Below are positions 10,246-19,164 of a stretch of 25,373 bases of DNA, piece after piece. The stretch covers positions 49,062-74,434 of the forward strand of contig NW_003151260.1 of the NCBI RefSeq assembly GCF_000003605.2, given 5' to 3'. Numbering within the stretch: position 1 is the first letter of the stretch; each line of letters begins with the position of its first letter. The notes beneath the pieces are model-generated. The model had not been told where the DNA came from, did not search any database, and saw nothing but the letters and a program-made list of their open reading frames with translations. The translations under genes were made by a program, and so were the position numbers. Source of the DNA: Saccoglossus kowalevskii (lineage: Eukaryota > Hemichordata > Enteropneusta > Harrimaniidae).

Positions 10246-11157
10246 NNNNNNNNNNNNNNNNNNNNNNNNNNNNNNNNNNNNNNNNNNNNNNNNNNNNNNN
10301 NNNNNNNNNNNNNNNNNNNNNNNNNNNNNNNNNNNNNNNNNNNNNNNNNNNNNNNNNNNNNNNNNNNNNNNNNNNNNNNNNNNNNNNNNNNNNNNNNNNN
10401 NNNNNNNNNNNNNNNNNNNNNNNNNNNNNNNNNNNNNNNNNNNNNNNNNNNNNNNNNNNNNNNNNNNNNNNNNNNNNNNNNNNNNNNNNNNNNNNNNNNN
10501 NNNNNNNNNNNNNNNNNNNNNNNNNNNNNNNNNNNNNNNNNNNNNNNNNNNNNNNNNNNNNNNNNNNNNNNNNNNNNNNNNNNNNNNNNNNNNNNNNNNN
10601 NNNNNNNNNNNNNNNNNNNNNNNNNNNNNNNNNNNNNNNNNNNNNNNNNNNNNNNNNNNNNNNNNNNNNNNNNNNNNNNNNNNNNNNNNNNNNNNNNNNN
10701 NNNNNNNNNNNNNNNNNNNNNNNNNNNNNNNNNNNNNNNNNNNNNNNNNNNNNNNNNNNNNNNNNNNNNNNNNNNNNNNNNNNNNNNNNNNNNNNNNNNN
10801 NNNNNNNNNNNNNNNNNNNNNNNNNNNNNNNNNNNNNNNNNNNNNNNNNNNNNNNNNNNNNNNNNNNNNNNNNNNNNNNNNNNNNNNNNNNNNNNNNNNN
10901 NNNNNNNNNNNNNNNNNNNNNNNNNNNNNNNNNNNNNNNNNNNNNNNNNNNNNNNNNNNNNNNNNNNNNNNNNNNNNNNNNNNNNNNNNNNNNNNNNNNN
11001 NNNNNNNNNNNNNNNNNNNNNNNNNNNNNNNNNNNNNNNNNNNNNNNNNNNNNNNNNNNNNNNNNNNNNNNNNNNNNNNNNNNNNNNNNNNNNNNNNNNN
11101 NNNNNNNNNNNNNNNNNNNNNNNNNNNNNNNNNNNNNNNNNNNNNNNNNNNNNNNNN
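10246..11157. other. Assembly gap (912 Ns)
   Basis: Unresolved bases. Any open frame across it is meaningless. The left edge lies inside a repeat, which probably explains the break in assembly. Confidence 1.
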
Positions 11158-12255
11158 GACAAATATCAGTTAATTTCCTAAAGATTCATGGCATATTTGA
11201 CAGATATGAGTGAACTAAAATAATTGTTTTGTGGGATCAGCTATATAGATATAAACATGTACATGTAGCTCTAATGAATTACTTATAGATCTATGCTCCA
11301 GGCACCAATAACTCACAGCACATGTCTACCAAGAGATGCATAACAGCTTATTTATATATAGTCATTATAACTGGCATGGCATATTTCTGCAATTCAAGCA
11401 GAAACCACCAGATACACTACATCATGTGGGTATGTATTTTAGGATTTCATATATTTGTTTGGGATACAATACAAAATTATTTACAATAGAAACAAAGCTT
11501 TGACATGAAAATTAGGAAATAGTTATAACAATTTAAGTACACAATCATAACAATAATATCATTCAATACTCAAATAATCAACTATTCTAACCTATACCTT
11601 CCCATTACAGCATTGAATCGTGTACTGATTTAAAAATCTGGCTGTCATGACGATATGTAATAACTAGACTGTGCCATAAGGTACATGTATGGTTTCAGAC
11701 AGACAAAAAGGCCATGATTTCCACAAAAAACATAAGGAAATAGCAATAGTAGTCAGCTGAATAAAATTTAACAATAACTGACATCTAAAAATAGATTACA
11801 TTAATCTCCTAAATCTATAGAATATTCACAACTATATCAAGGTCATAATGGTTATATACATACCTGTGACAGACGATGTTAGATTGAAACAATATTCAAT
11901 ATTGGTGCACTCAGACACCACTAGATACCAGTTTTACTTGACTACACATTTCATAATACACATTATAATATTGGCATCTTTTAAACATTCATATGCAAAT
12001 AAAACTAAAAGGCAATGTACGCACTTTAAATCATTTGCATGGCTTCATGGATTGGTTAATAACAACAACAGGAAACATGAATATGGAACAGGAAGAAGGT
12101 TACCATAGAAACCACTAATATTCCACAATGTTTCATAGTCATTGTTTCCTTTCTAAATAATAGATTCAAGCAAACGGCATCTTAATTACAATATAACTCA
12201 TCAATTAAAATCAAAAACAGAGAGGAAATATGTTCATGGATAAACCTATTATATA
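11158..12255. other. Unique AT-rich DNA, no gene recognised
   Basis: Contains ACATGTACATGTAG-type words common in invertebrate genomes and an octamer ATGCAAAT near 11993. An 86-codon ATG frame at 11848-12108 has no recognisable motif or splice context. Confidence 0.55.
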
Positions 12256-12270
12256 TCACTAGAGGGCGCT
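12256..12270 (+). promoter_or_regulatory. CTCF-like site
   Basis: TCACTAGAGGGCGCT matches the CTCF core CCASYAGRGGGCGC at every position except the first C. It stands out as a GC island in AT-rich surroundings. CTCF is present across bilaterians and can mark domain boundaries. The same word is also carried by some dispersed repeats, so binding is inferred, not shown. Confidence 0.5.
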
Positions 12271-13149
12271 CATACAAACAACATGTACATATAGCAGTAT
12301 TAAAGATAGAAAGACAACTTTTTAGCGTTAGTTGATTGAAATTATAGTTAATCATTAGATAAATTTGTTAGTGTTTTTTAAAAAAACTGGTCACAAAACA
12401 GCTTAGAGTTAACAATTGAAAGGGCTATTTATTTGTGACTACATGTTGATGCAAGTGAATTGTCTATTTTCAAACAAAAGAACATTACTGGCAGTGTGGC
12501 CTCTAACATACAGTGGCAATTCATACATGTAGCAACAATACGTTTTTGATTTGTCAAGTGTTGGCGGAAGATAGTTCCCTATTTTCAATAGCAACTTTTT
12601 AAAGTGGCACTGGTGCCATATATTTTTTATTAATCAATAAATTTATGAAATATTTTTACAATTAGTCAATTACAATATATTTTGATGTTTACACCGAAAC
12701 TTGTTCAAGTTGTTGCATGGAAAGTACATTTTGTTTCCATGAATTGCATTTTTTGATTGTGTAAATGACAAGTCAAAAATCCCTGATTCTTGTCGCATAA
12801 TTTTGAATTTCCTCATAAGACATATACTTTTCAATAGTGGTACCTAAACTATTTTTACATCACCATGAATTAACAGAGCTGCATTTTGGGATTGGATTTT
12901 GTATGATTTATGAGTAATCTAATATCAAACAGAATCCTGAAATCAAAATCCGAAGTTTCTTCTGAAAACAAAGTAAAGTGGCATTGATTTAGTGGCAATG
13001 ACAAGTAATTGTATTACATAATCCCTGCAAGTTCTTAAGTTTAAAACACTATAGTCATCACATAGTACATGTCAATAATGATTGTATTTTACACATGTTG
13101 CACATGTCGTTATCCATATCGAATATGACACGGTGCATAACTGTATACG
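12271..13149. other. Unique AT-rich DNA, no gene recognised
   Basis: Only a small perfect hairpin, TGGCAC-TG-GTGCCA at 12605-12618, stands out. No frame of interest. Confidence 0.55.
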
Positions 13150-13540
13150 CAGTTTAAGAAAGTTTTATATTGGATCTGACAAACAAAATTAAGTGCATTA
13201 GAGACCCATAAAGCTCAATACACCCCAGCACATCTGAACTATGCACAACCCGGATACAGATCCAGAATTGCAGAAATGATTGATTTTGATGAATTTTTAA
13301 CATTATAACAACTACAATTTGGCAAACTTGAATCAGATGAACCAAATTAACTAGCCATGCATGGCACAGTCCTCATTAGTTATCAAATTTAAGATATATA
13401 GTTTTGTTTATAGTAACATAGCTGGAATATAACCATGTCAGAAATATGATTTTTTAACATTAAAATGATTGACATTTGTATCTGATCATCAAACAAGTAC
13501 TTCTGGAAGAGCATTCAAAATCAGCCATTTTGAATACATG
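13150..13540. repeat. Older, diverged core-repeat copies (left part of array)
   Basis: Phrases such as GATTTTGATGAATTTTTAACA (about 13279) and ACTTGAATCAGATG (about 13327) parallel GATTCTGATGAATTTTCAACA at about 15072 and the TTGAATC ends of the younger units. They carry many substitutions. They and 14867-15230 look like the two halves of an older array into which the younger, more regular units are placed. Frames here, such as the minus frame at 13154-13345, are by-products of the repeat. Confidence 0.6.
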
Positions 13541-14790
13541 TATATATATAACATGATGTATAACGAATATATCAAATTTGAATATAATCAGTCAAAACAA
13601 AATGACGTGCATCAGGAACCTGTAATGTCTAATGTATGTTATAAGTTTGAACAAATCCATCCATAAATATTTCCGTATATCTATGACATGATGTATAATG
13701 AATATTAAAAATTTGAACATAATCAGTCAGACATATGGGTCTAGAAGCTCATTCATTAAAACAAAATGGCCGCTAGACAGCCATTTTGAATCCGATCTGA
13801 AAAATAAATGATGTGCATCAGAAACCTGTTATGTCTAATATATGTACCAAGTTTGAACGAAATCCATCCATAAATGCTTGATATTCAATGATTTTTTAGC
13901 ACAAAAATGGCCACCATTTGGCCATTTTGAATAGGGTCGTCAAACCAATATATCTGTCTATCTATGACATGATGTATAATGAATATTTAAAATTTGAACA
14001 TAATCAGTGAAAGCAAGTCAGACATATGGCACAAGAACCATTCATTAAAACAAAATTGGCCGCCAGTCGGCCATTTTGAATCTAATCTGAAAAACAATAT
14101 TATTTGCATTAAGGTCCCATAATGTCTAATGTATATACCAAGTTTGAACAAGATCCATCTGTAAACAGCCGAGATATGCTTGATTTTCATGATTTTTTAG
14201 CACAAAAATGGCCGCCATTCGGCCATCTTGAATCAGATCGTATAACAAAATGATGTGCATCAAGGTCCTATAATGTCCAACATATATAAAAGGTTTGAAC
14301 AAAATCCATCTATAAACAGCCAGGAAATGCTGGATTTTGATGATTTTTTAGAACAAAAATGGCCACCATTCGGCCATTTTTAATAGAATCGTTGAACCAA
14401 TATATATCTGTATATCTATGACATGATCCATAATGAATATTTAGAATTTGAACATAATCAGTCACAGCTAGTCAGAGATATGACACTAAAACCACATTCA
14501 TTAAAACAAAATTGTCGCCAGTCGGCCATTTTGAATCTTATCTGAAAAACAAAATGATGTGCATCAAGGTCCTATAATGTCTAACGTATATACCAATTTT
14601 GAGCAAAACTCATCTGTAAACAGCCAAAAAATGCTTGATTTTGATGATTTTTAGCACAAAAATGGCCGCCATTTGGCCATCTTGAATCAGATTGTGAAAC
14701 AAATTGACGTGCATATGTATAATATCATGTATGATGTATGTGTGAAGTTTGATTTGGATTGGTCCAGGCATTTCTAAGATACAGGTCTGG

Positions 14791-14820
14791 ACGCACGCAC
14801 GCACGCACGCACGCACGCAC
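14791..14820. repeat. (ACGC)n microsatellite inside the element
   Basis: Seven to eight ACGC units, followed by GGACACACAG. A tetranucleotide run at this place, between the core repeats and the terminal hairpin, is typical of pearl/HINE elements. Confidence 0.95.
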
Positions 14821-14844
14821 GGACACACAGAGGTCAAAAGATAA

Positions 14845-14860
14845 GTCCCCAAACGGGGAC
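14845..14860 (+). other. Terminal hairpin of the core-repeat element
   Basis: GTCCCC-AAAC-GGGGAC has perfect 6-bp arms and a 4-base loop and is followed by TAATAA. It is the likely 3' terminal palindrome of the Helitron/HINE-like element. A CTAA overlaps its last base, which fits the CTRR end of Helitrons. Confidence 0.65.
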
Positions 14861-14866
14861 TAATAA

Positions 14867-15230
14867 ATATGTGCAACATGACGTATAAGGTATATATAAA
14901 GTTTCAACATAATCATTCAGAGCATGTCAGAGATATACTGCCATTTTGAATTGGAGCTGTAAAACAAAATGACATGCATCCCTGATATATATATCCAATG
15001 TTTGTACAGAGTTCAAATGAAATTAGTCCATACACGAACAAGATCTGGTTGCAGAATAGCAGAAAATGCTTGATTCTGATGAATTTTCAACATTAAAATG
15101 GCCACCATTCAGCCATTTTGAATTGGATTGTCAAAAGAATACATGTTCATATGTGTGACAAGAGCTATAATATATATCTAAAGTTTGAACATGACAGGTC
15201 AAATATTGGCAGAAACATATGCAGTGTGTT
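14867..15230. repeat. Older, diverged core-repeat copies (right part of array)
   Basis: TGCCATTTTGAATTGG at about 14940 and AGCCATTTTGAATTGG at about 15112, with AAGTTTCAACATAATCATTC (14900) and AATGGCCACCATT (15098), are more diverged than the units just upstream. They match the style of 13150-13540. A plus frame at 15118-15330 is a by-product. Confidence 0.65.
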
Positions 15231-15593
15231 TTATTTGATGATGTGCACATCATGTTACAGTGCTCCAATAGTGTTTGTGCACAGCTCCTTAGCACAAACT
15301 AAGATGTCAAAAATGTTCGCCCGCACTTAGTAAACATGCACAAATGCTTAGTACAAAAACTGTAATTATGAGCTAAATCGGACCCAGATTTTAGGACTCT
15401 ACACCCTAAGCATGGGCTAACAATTTGTGTATGAATGGTTGGCTCAAGCTAAGCACCTACTAGAATGAATCATGGCAACAAACTATCATCATTTTATTCA
15501 TTTGAAAGATTTACTATTATCATAATCATTCATACCAGTATGTCATTACTGATACGACAAGCAACGTCAGCATATCAAGAAATAATTAACTGA
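15231..15593. other. Unique DNA, no gene recognised
   Basis: Short direct words (CTTAGCACAAA, CTTAGTACAAA) occur at 15290-15350. There is nothing gene-like until the open stretch that follows. Confidence 0.5.
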
Positions 15594-15842
15594 CTATGTG
15601 ACTTATATGACTATAAGGGGGAGAAAGTAGACAGCCAAATTGGGTTTGTAGCCGGCCGGTGGTCGGCTCTTAACGAAACCCCTGACATGAATAAGACATG
15701 GTTTCATGACGAGTTAGATATTTTCGAAAGACAATATAAATATCATGCATATGTTGGGGATTTGCATGACATACCCATGATGATGATTGGGCTTCTAGAG
15801 CCATATCTCTTAAATGCTTTGACTAATTATATTCAAATTTGA
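15594..15842 (+). pseudogene. Exon-like open stretch truncated by a repeat, protein unrecognised
   Basis: Open for 82 codons between TGA (15591) and TGA (15840). It has only internal ATGs, the first at 15687. Unlike its neighbours it is hydrophilic and balanced: KGEKVDSQIGFVAGRW, NETPDMNKTWFHDELD, then FERQYKYHAYVGDLHDIP. The DNA is GC- and CpG-richer (GCCGGCCGG at 15651). From about 15790 the frame reads through an inverted core-repeat copy, so the last ~17 residues are repeat-derived and the original gene part is about 15612-15789. A weak acceptor (ACTATAAG) lies at 15610-15617. It could be an internal exon, a gene remnant or a transposon gene piece. I know no matching family. Confidence 0.35.
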
Positions 15843-15862
15843 TATATTCGTTATACATCATG

Positions 15863-15870
<8 letters not shown>
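15790..15870 (-). repeat. Inverted copy of a core-repeat segment
   Basis: The reverse complement of 15818-15870 matches 13545-13597 with a single mismatch up to the AGTCAAA block (ACATGATGTATAACGAATAT is shared). Outward it continues as GCTTCTAGAGCCATATCTC, the reverse of the GATATGG/TCTAGAAGC words of the Y monomers. Both copies abut an AT run at the same base. Confidence 0.85.

Positions 15871-15939
<69 letters not shown>
15864..15939. repeat. (AT)38 microsatellite
   Basis: An uninterrupted AT dinucleotide run of about 76 bp. It grows from the TATATATA edge of the inverted core-repeat copy and could extrude as a cruciform. Confidence 0.97.
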
Positions 15940-15940
<1 letters not shown>

Positions 15941-16176
15941 CTGCAAAAAATGACCTTCAGCAATCTGACTGAAAGATGTTTGTGAACAATAGACACTGTC
16001 TAACTGAGGGATAAGACTCTCTAGTACTCTTGAGATGAAATGTATGGAAAGGTAAGGGCATGATATTTTTTTTTACAATCTTTTTTATCTTAAATTTTTA
16101 CATATTTTGTGTTTTTAACTAGTTCTGGGGTTGGATCAAATGCAACATTAAAATAGAAGCATCAGCTTGTTAAAAC

Positions 16177-16882
16177 ATTAGTGTATTTCATGTACTAGTA
16201 CATATACATCACATACATCAGATATTGGACATTAGTGTATTTCATATACTAGTACATATACATCACATACATCAGATATTGGACATTAGTGTATTTCATA
16301 TACTAGTACATATACATCACATACATCAGATATTGGACATTAGTGTATTTCATATACTAGTACATATACATCACATACATCAGATATTGGACATTAGTGT
16401 ATTTCATATACTAGTACATATACATCACATACATCAGATATTGGACATTAGTGTATATCATATACTAGTACATATACATCACATACATCAGATATTGGAC
16501 ATTAGTGTATTTCATATACTAGTACATATACATCACATACATCAGATATTGGACATTAGTGTATTTCATATACTAGTACATATACATCACATACATCAGA
16601 TATTGGACATTAGTGTATTTCATATACTAGTACATATACATCACATACATCAGATATTGGACATTAGTGTATTTCATAAACTAGTACATATACATCACAT
16701 ACATCAGATATTGGACATTAGTGTATTTCATATACTAGTACATATACATCACATACATCAGATATTGGACAAGGCATAACCTGTTTACTTGTCAGTGTGT
16801 ATTAGTGTATTTCATATACTAGTACATATACATCACATACATCAGATATTGGACAAGGCATAACCTGTTTACTTGTCAGTGT
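16177..16882. repeat. 54-bp minisatellite, 12 near-identical copies
   Basis: Eleven contiguous 54-bp copies run from 16177 to 16770. A 30-bp spacer (AAGGCATAACCTGTTTACTT onward) follows at 16771-16800, then a twelfth copy at 16801-16854 and the same spacer again at 16855-16882. The last 84 bp (16717-16800) is therefore itself duplicated. Copies differ at single bases only (first copy CATGTACT, sixth GTATATCAT, tenth CATAAACT). Each unit holds the palindrome TACTAGTA. As 54 is divisible by three, an apparent 18-residue protein repeat appears, but that frame has no ATG. Confidence 0.98.
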
Positions 16883-17029
16883 CTGACCAAAGGTGGTAGG
16901 CAAAAGTGCCTGGGTTAATACAATACTAGAAATAATACATGAATATTTTCTTCTTGGATAAAATAAGTTATTAGTAACATTCTAGAAATGATAAAATAGT
17001 ACTACGAGCATTACCGTCAGTGGTGACAT

Positions 17030-17436
17030 GTTTTGACTCGAACTCGTACATGTAAATGGTTTTGCGTCTTGCCCAGTTATAGAAAACGTACGTTCAAGAC
17101 ATGGCCGTACACTTTTTGAAAACGTTCGAATGTAGGACGCTTTCACCTCGCTTTTCATAATAATAGACGGGGTATCACACCGCAGTCAATCATTAAAAAA
17201 CATAATTCACTAATCTGGGCTCAACATCGAACGTTTGCTGTGAAATGCAGAAACTTTAATAATCGCTGTTGTGCAGTCACTTTAGATGCATCGCGCTCAC
17301 TAGAAGCATAGCTGCCGTTCTATGCATATTTAAATCTAGTTCGATCACGGGCGAAATAATCTTACCGGCACTAAAACCACGATATACCCTCGCAATACTG
17401 CAGCTACTGGTGCGTTGTGAACAACCAACTTCCCGG
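17030..17436 (+). promoter_or_regulatory. CpG-richer patch with a strong splice donor (possible promoter and first exon)
   Basis: CpG dinucleotides cluster here (AAAACGTACGTTC at 17085, AAAACGTTCGAATG at 17119, GTAGGACGC) in contrast to flanking DNA. A consensus donor CCCGG|GTGAGTATG lies at 17436/17437. Upstream plus-strand ATGs (17287, 17321) are stopped at once, so a first exon here would be 5' untranslated. There is no TATA box. A minus-strand reading is not excluded. Confidence 0.3.
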
Positions 17437-17753
17437 GTGAGTATGATTTTGTACAATATTTGTACTGTCGGCGTCCGGGTGCGATAACTCAAAAAATAGG
17501 CTCGATCAAACAAAGTTTTTAATATGTACATGAACAATTTGGTTTACTTCTGTATTCATAAAAAAAATCAAAACCATCAATTAAAAATTATGTACAATAT
17601 TACGCTAAAATAATGATGATGTGGTTATTTGGCACTCGACCGTCAACTACGAACACCATAAATAATGTTCTTGAACGAGAAGTCTGGTACGCGGTGTGTC
17701 CGAAAAAGGAACACACTGTGTCATACCCCGTCTATATTATAGTTTTACTAAAT

Positions 17754-17858
17754 ATGGCCGAAACCAAGGAAACAGGAAATCCCACGAGAAATGTGCACAC
17801 GAGCCAAAACGAAAAAATGGTCAGTGGTGGCGCTGTTCAATACTTCTTATGCCGCTAA
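17754..17858 (+). CDS. Candidate small ORF or first coding exon, unrecognised
   Basis: The ATG at 17754 has a strong Kozak context (A at -3, G at +4). The 34-codon frame starts MAETKETGNPTRNVHTSQNE, a charged, polar, N-terminus-like sequence, and ends in TAA at 17856. It lies 318 bases past the donor at 17436. A longer frame from the ATG at 17613 (81 codons) contains it. A weak donor (ATG|GTCAGT) at 17820 could end a coding exon. No family is recognised, and chance is possible. Confidence 0.22.
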   Translation: MAETKETGNPTRNVHTSQNEKMVSGGAVQYFLCR

Positions 17859-18668
17859 TTCATAACTTACGGCTCAAAGGATACAATGCGTTTCAAATCA
17901 AATGTGGAATTAAATAATATAAGCGAATGGTACAGTCAGAATTGTGTACATATATAAGGTACATTTAGACATAGTTATTCAAAGTAAATGTATTTTATTG
18001 TCATTATTCAAATAAATCGTCAACATTTAAAAATTGTCATCCATCCTGGCTTATCTTACACTTATGCCTACCGCCTTTGGTCTGACTGGTATATACAAAA
18101 TGCAACCAAAAATGTCAAATTAGTAAGAAGAAAGCTGAAAGTCAGTACGATTTTACACACTGATATTGAAAACCCAAAGTGCAGACAGTTACTTCTGAGT
18201 TCAAAATGCACATTAAATACTACTATCTCCGACAGGTATTGAATCGTTGATCATTGGTGGAACTCACACTTACACTTATTGAAGTGTGAAAATTGCTACA
18301 ATCAAAACATGCTTGACAGAAAGTCCTTCCTCTGGAGACTGTATCATTGCCAATTTTGGAGAGTTGATCTATACACAGGAATTGTTTCAATAAGGAATTA
18401 TTCAAATTTGTTGATTAGCAGATAAAAATGCATTTTTTGAGCAGAATATTTTTATATTAACCTAACAAAAAACAAGTTTCCCATGTTTCTCAACATACAA
18501 ATTAACTGTGTGATCCAAATTAAACAAAAAAATATGAAGGCCAAATATATATTTTTTTTTTAAGAACATGAATTCAATCAAATGGTATTATACCCTATAT
18601 ATAAAATATGTTTTTGAATTTAAGTCCCTCACCCCCTTGGCTATTATCACTGATATTTTGTCGCCGGA
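17859..18668. other. Unique DNA, no convincing gene
   Basis: An 84-codon ATG frame at 17988-18242 exists without recognised motifs. The rest is AT-rich with poly-T and poly-A runs. Confidence 0.45.
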
Positions 18669-18767
18669 ATGATTTACATCGCCAATCTTGGTTTCCCGGG
18701 TGACTCACTAACCGATTATCAAAAAATCATAGAAGATTTGGTGAAAACCGGTCATTTTTGGCATTAA
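18669..18767 (+). CDS. Very small ORF beside an AP-1-like site
   Basis: 32 codons, starting MIYIANLGFPGDSLTDYQK. The composition is protein-like, but there is no second line of support. TGACTCA (perfect AP-1) lies inside it at 18701-18707, and CpGs are frequent, so the segment may be regulatory and not coding. Confidence 0.14.
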   Translation: MIYIANLGFPGDSLTDYQKIIEDLVKTGHFWH

Positions 18768-18980
18768 CGTATTTTCGCTCAGAAATGCAAGGGCGATAAG
18801 ACTCGATTTTCAAGGATGCAGGTTGTTTGAATTGGACTGTTTCTTTTGTTTCAAGTTCATTGTGAATCTAGAAACATAACAACGTTATTTTTTTAGCGAA
18901 TATAGAAAATGTTCTGCTTCAGTACAGGATTTTGATATGCCAATCAAGCAATTTTAACAATTTCGTACTGGAGCGTCCCC

Positions 18981-18991
18981 TATATAAATAG
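18981..18991 (+). promoter_or_regulatory. TATA box
   Basis: TATATAAATAG is a near-ideal TATA element, flanked by GC-richer DNA (GGAGCGTCCCC upstream, a TCCTCTTCTCTCC pyrimidine tract downstream), as in core promoters. Transcription would be expected to start at about 19010. That makes the first ATG (19016) almost at the cap and the ATG at 19038 the first usable start. Confidence 0.45.
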
Positions 18992-19037
18992 TCCTCTTCT
19001 CTCCAAAAATTGACAATGGTACTACCGGTAACCCAAA

Positions 19038-19145
19038 ATGGACTTTCTGTTCAGTGCGTCTTTGATTGTAGCAATGTTTACGACACTGTACGAAAATACG
19101 CACACTCATAAATTTGGCAACATTCACTTGGGCTTTTTAGGATAG
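19038..19145 (+). CDS. Candidate small secreted or membrane peptide, 35 codons
   Basis: The ATG (AAAATGG, A at -3 and G at +4) opens a frame of 35 residues beginning MDFLFSASLIVAMFTTLY, a hydrophobic stretch at residues 3-17 that could be a signal peptide or membrane segment. A short polar His/Asn/Thr tail follows, and a TAG at 19143. It lies 57 bases downstream of the TATA box. An upstream ATG at 19016 opens an overlapping 31-codon frame. No homologue is recognised. It may also be the first exon of a longer gene; no clear donor is seen within it. Confidence 0.3.
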   Translation: MDFLFSASLIVAMFTTLYENTHTHKFGNIHLGFLG

Positions 19146-19164
19146 GGGGAATAGAGGCAAATGG

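Larger units (their letters stand above)
13541..14866 (+). mobile_element. Pearl/HINE-like Helitron-related element with ~150-bp core repeats
   Basis: The landmark GGCCATTTTGAATC recurs at about 13781, 13921, 14071, 14221, 14372, 14525 and 14675, that is every 140-153 bp. Two monomer types share one plan: X (GATGTGCATCAAGG, AAGTTTGAACAAAATCCATC, GATTTTTTAGCACAAAAATGG) and Y (ATGATGTATAATGAATAT, AATTTGAACATAATCAGTC, TTCATTAAAACAAAATTGG). Both end in ATGGCCGCCAT-type near-palindromes and TTGAATC. The array ends in a distinct unit leading to an (ACGC)n run and the hairpin GTCCCC-AAAC-GGGGAC, then TAATAA. Core repeats of about 150-160 bp plus a tetranucleotide run plus a terminal palindrome is the known plan of bivalve pearl elements and HINEs. 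No Rep/helicase protein is present, so it is non-autonomous. Confidence 0.72.

Noticed and set aside
10218-11213. Long open frames on both strands
   Set aside because: They consist of unresolved Ns in the assembly gap.
13469-15330. Several 60-90-codon frames on both strands
   Set aside because: They lie within the core-repeat array and recur because the repeat recurs.
16225-16779. 184-codon open frame with a perfect 18-residue protein repeat
   Set aside because: It is a by-product of a 54-bp (3 x 18) minisatellite. The frame begins with TTG, holds no ATG, and its His/Ile repeat follows from the DNA repeat.
17277-17537. 86-codon minus-strand frame
   Set aside because: Overlaps an open plus-strand frame and the strong plus-strand donor; no motif.
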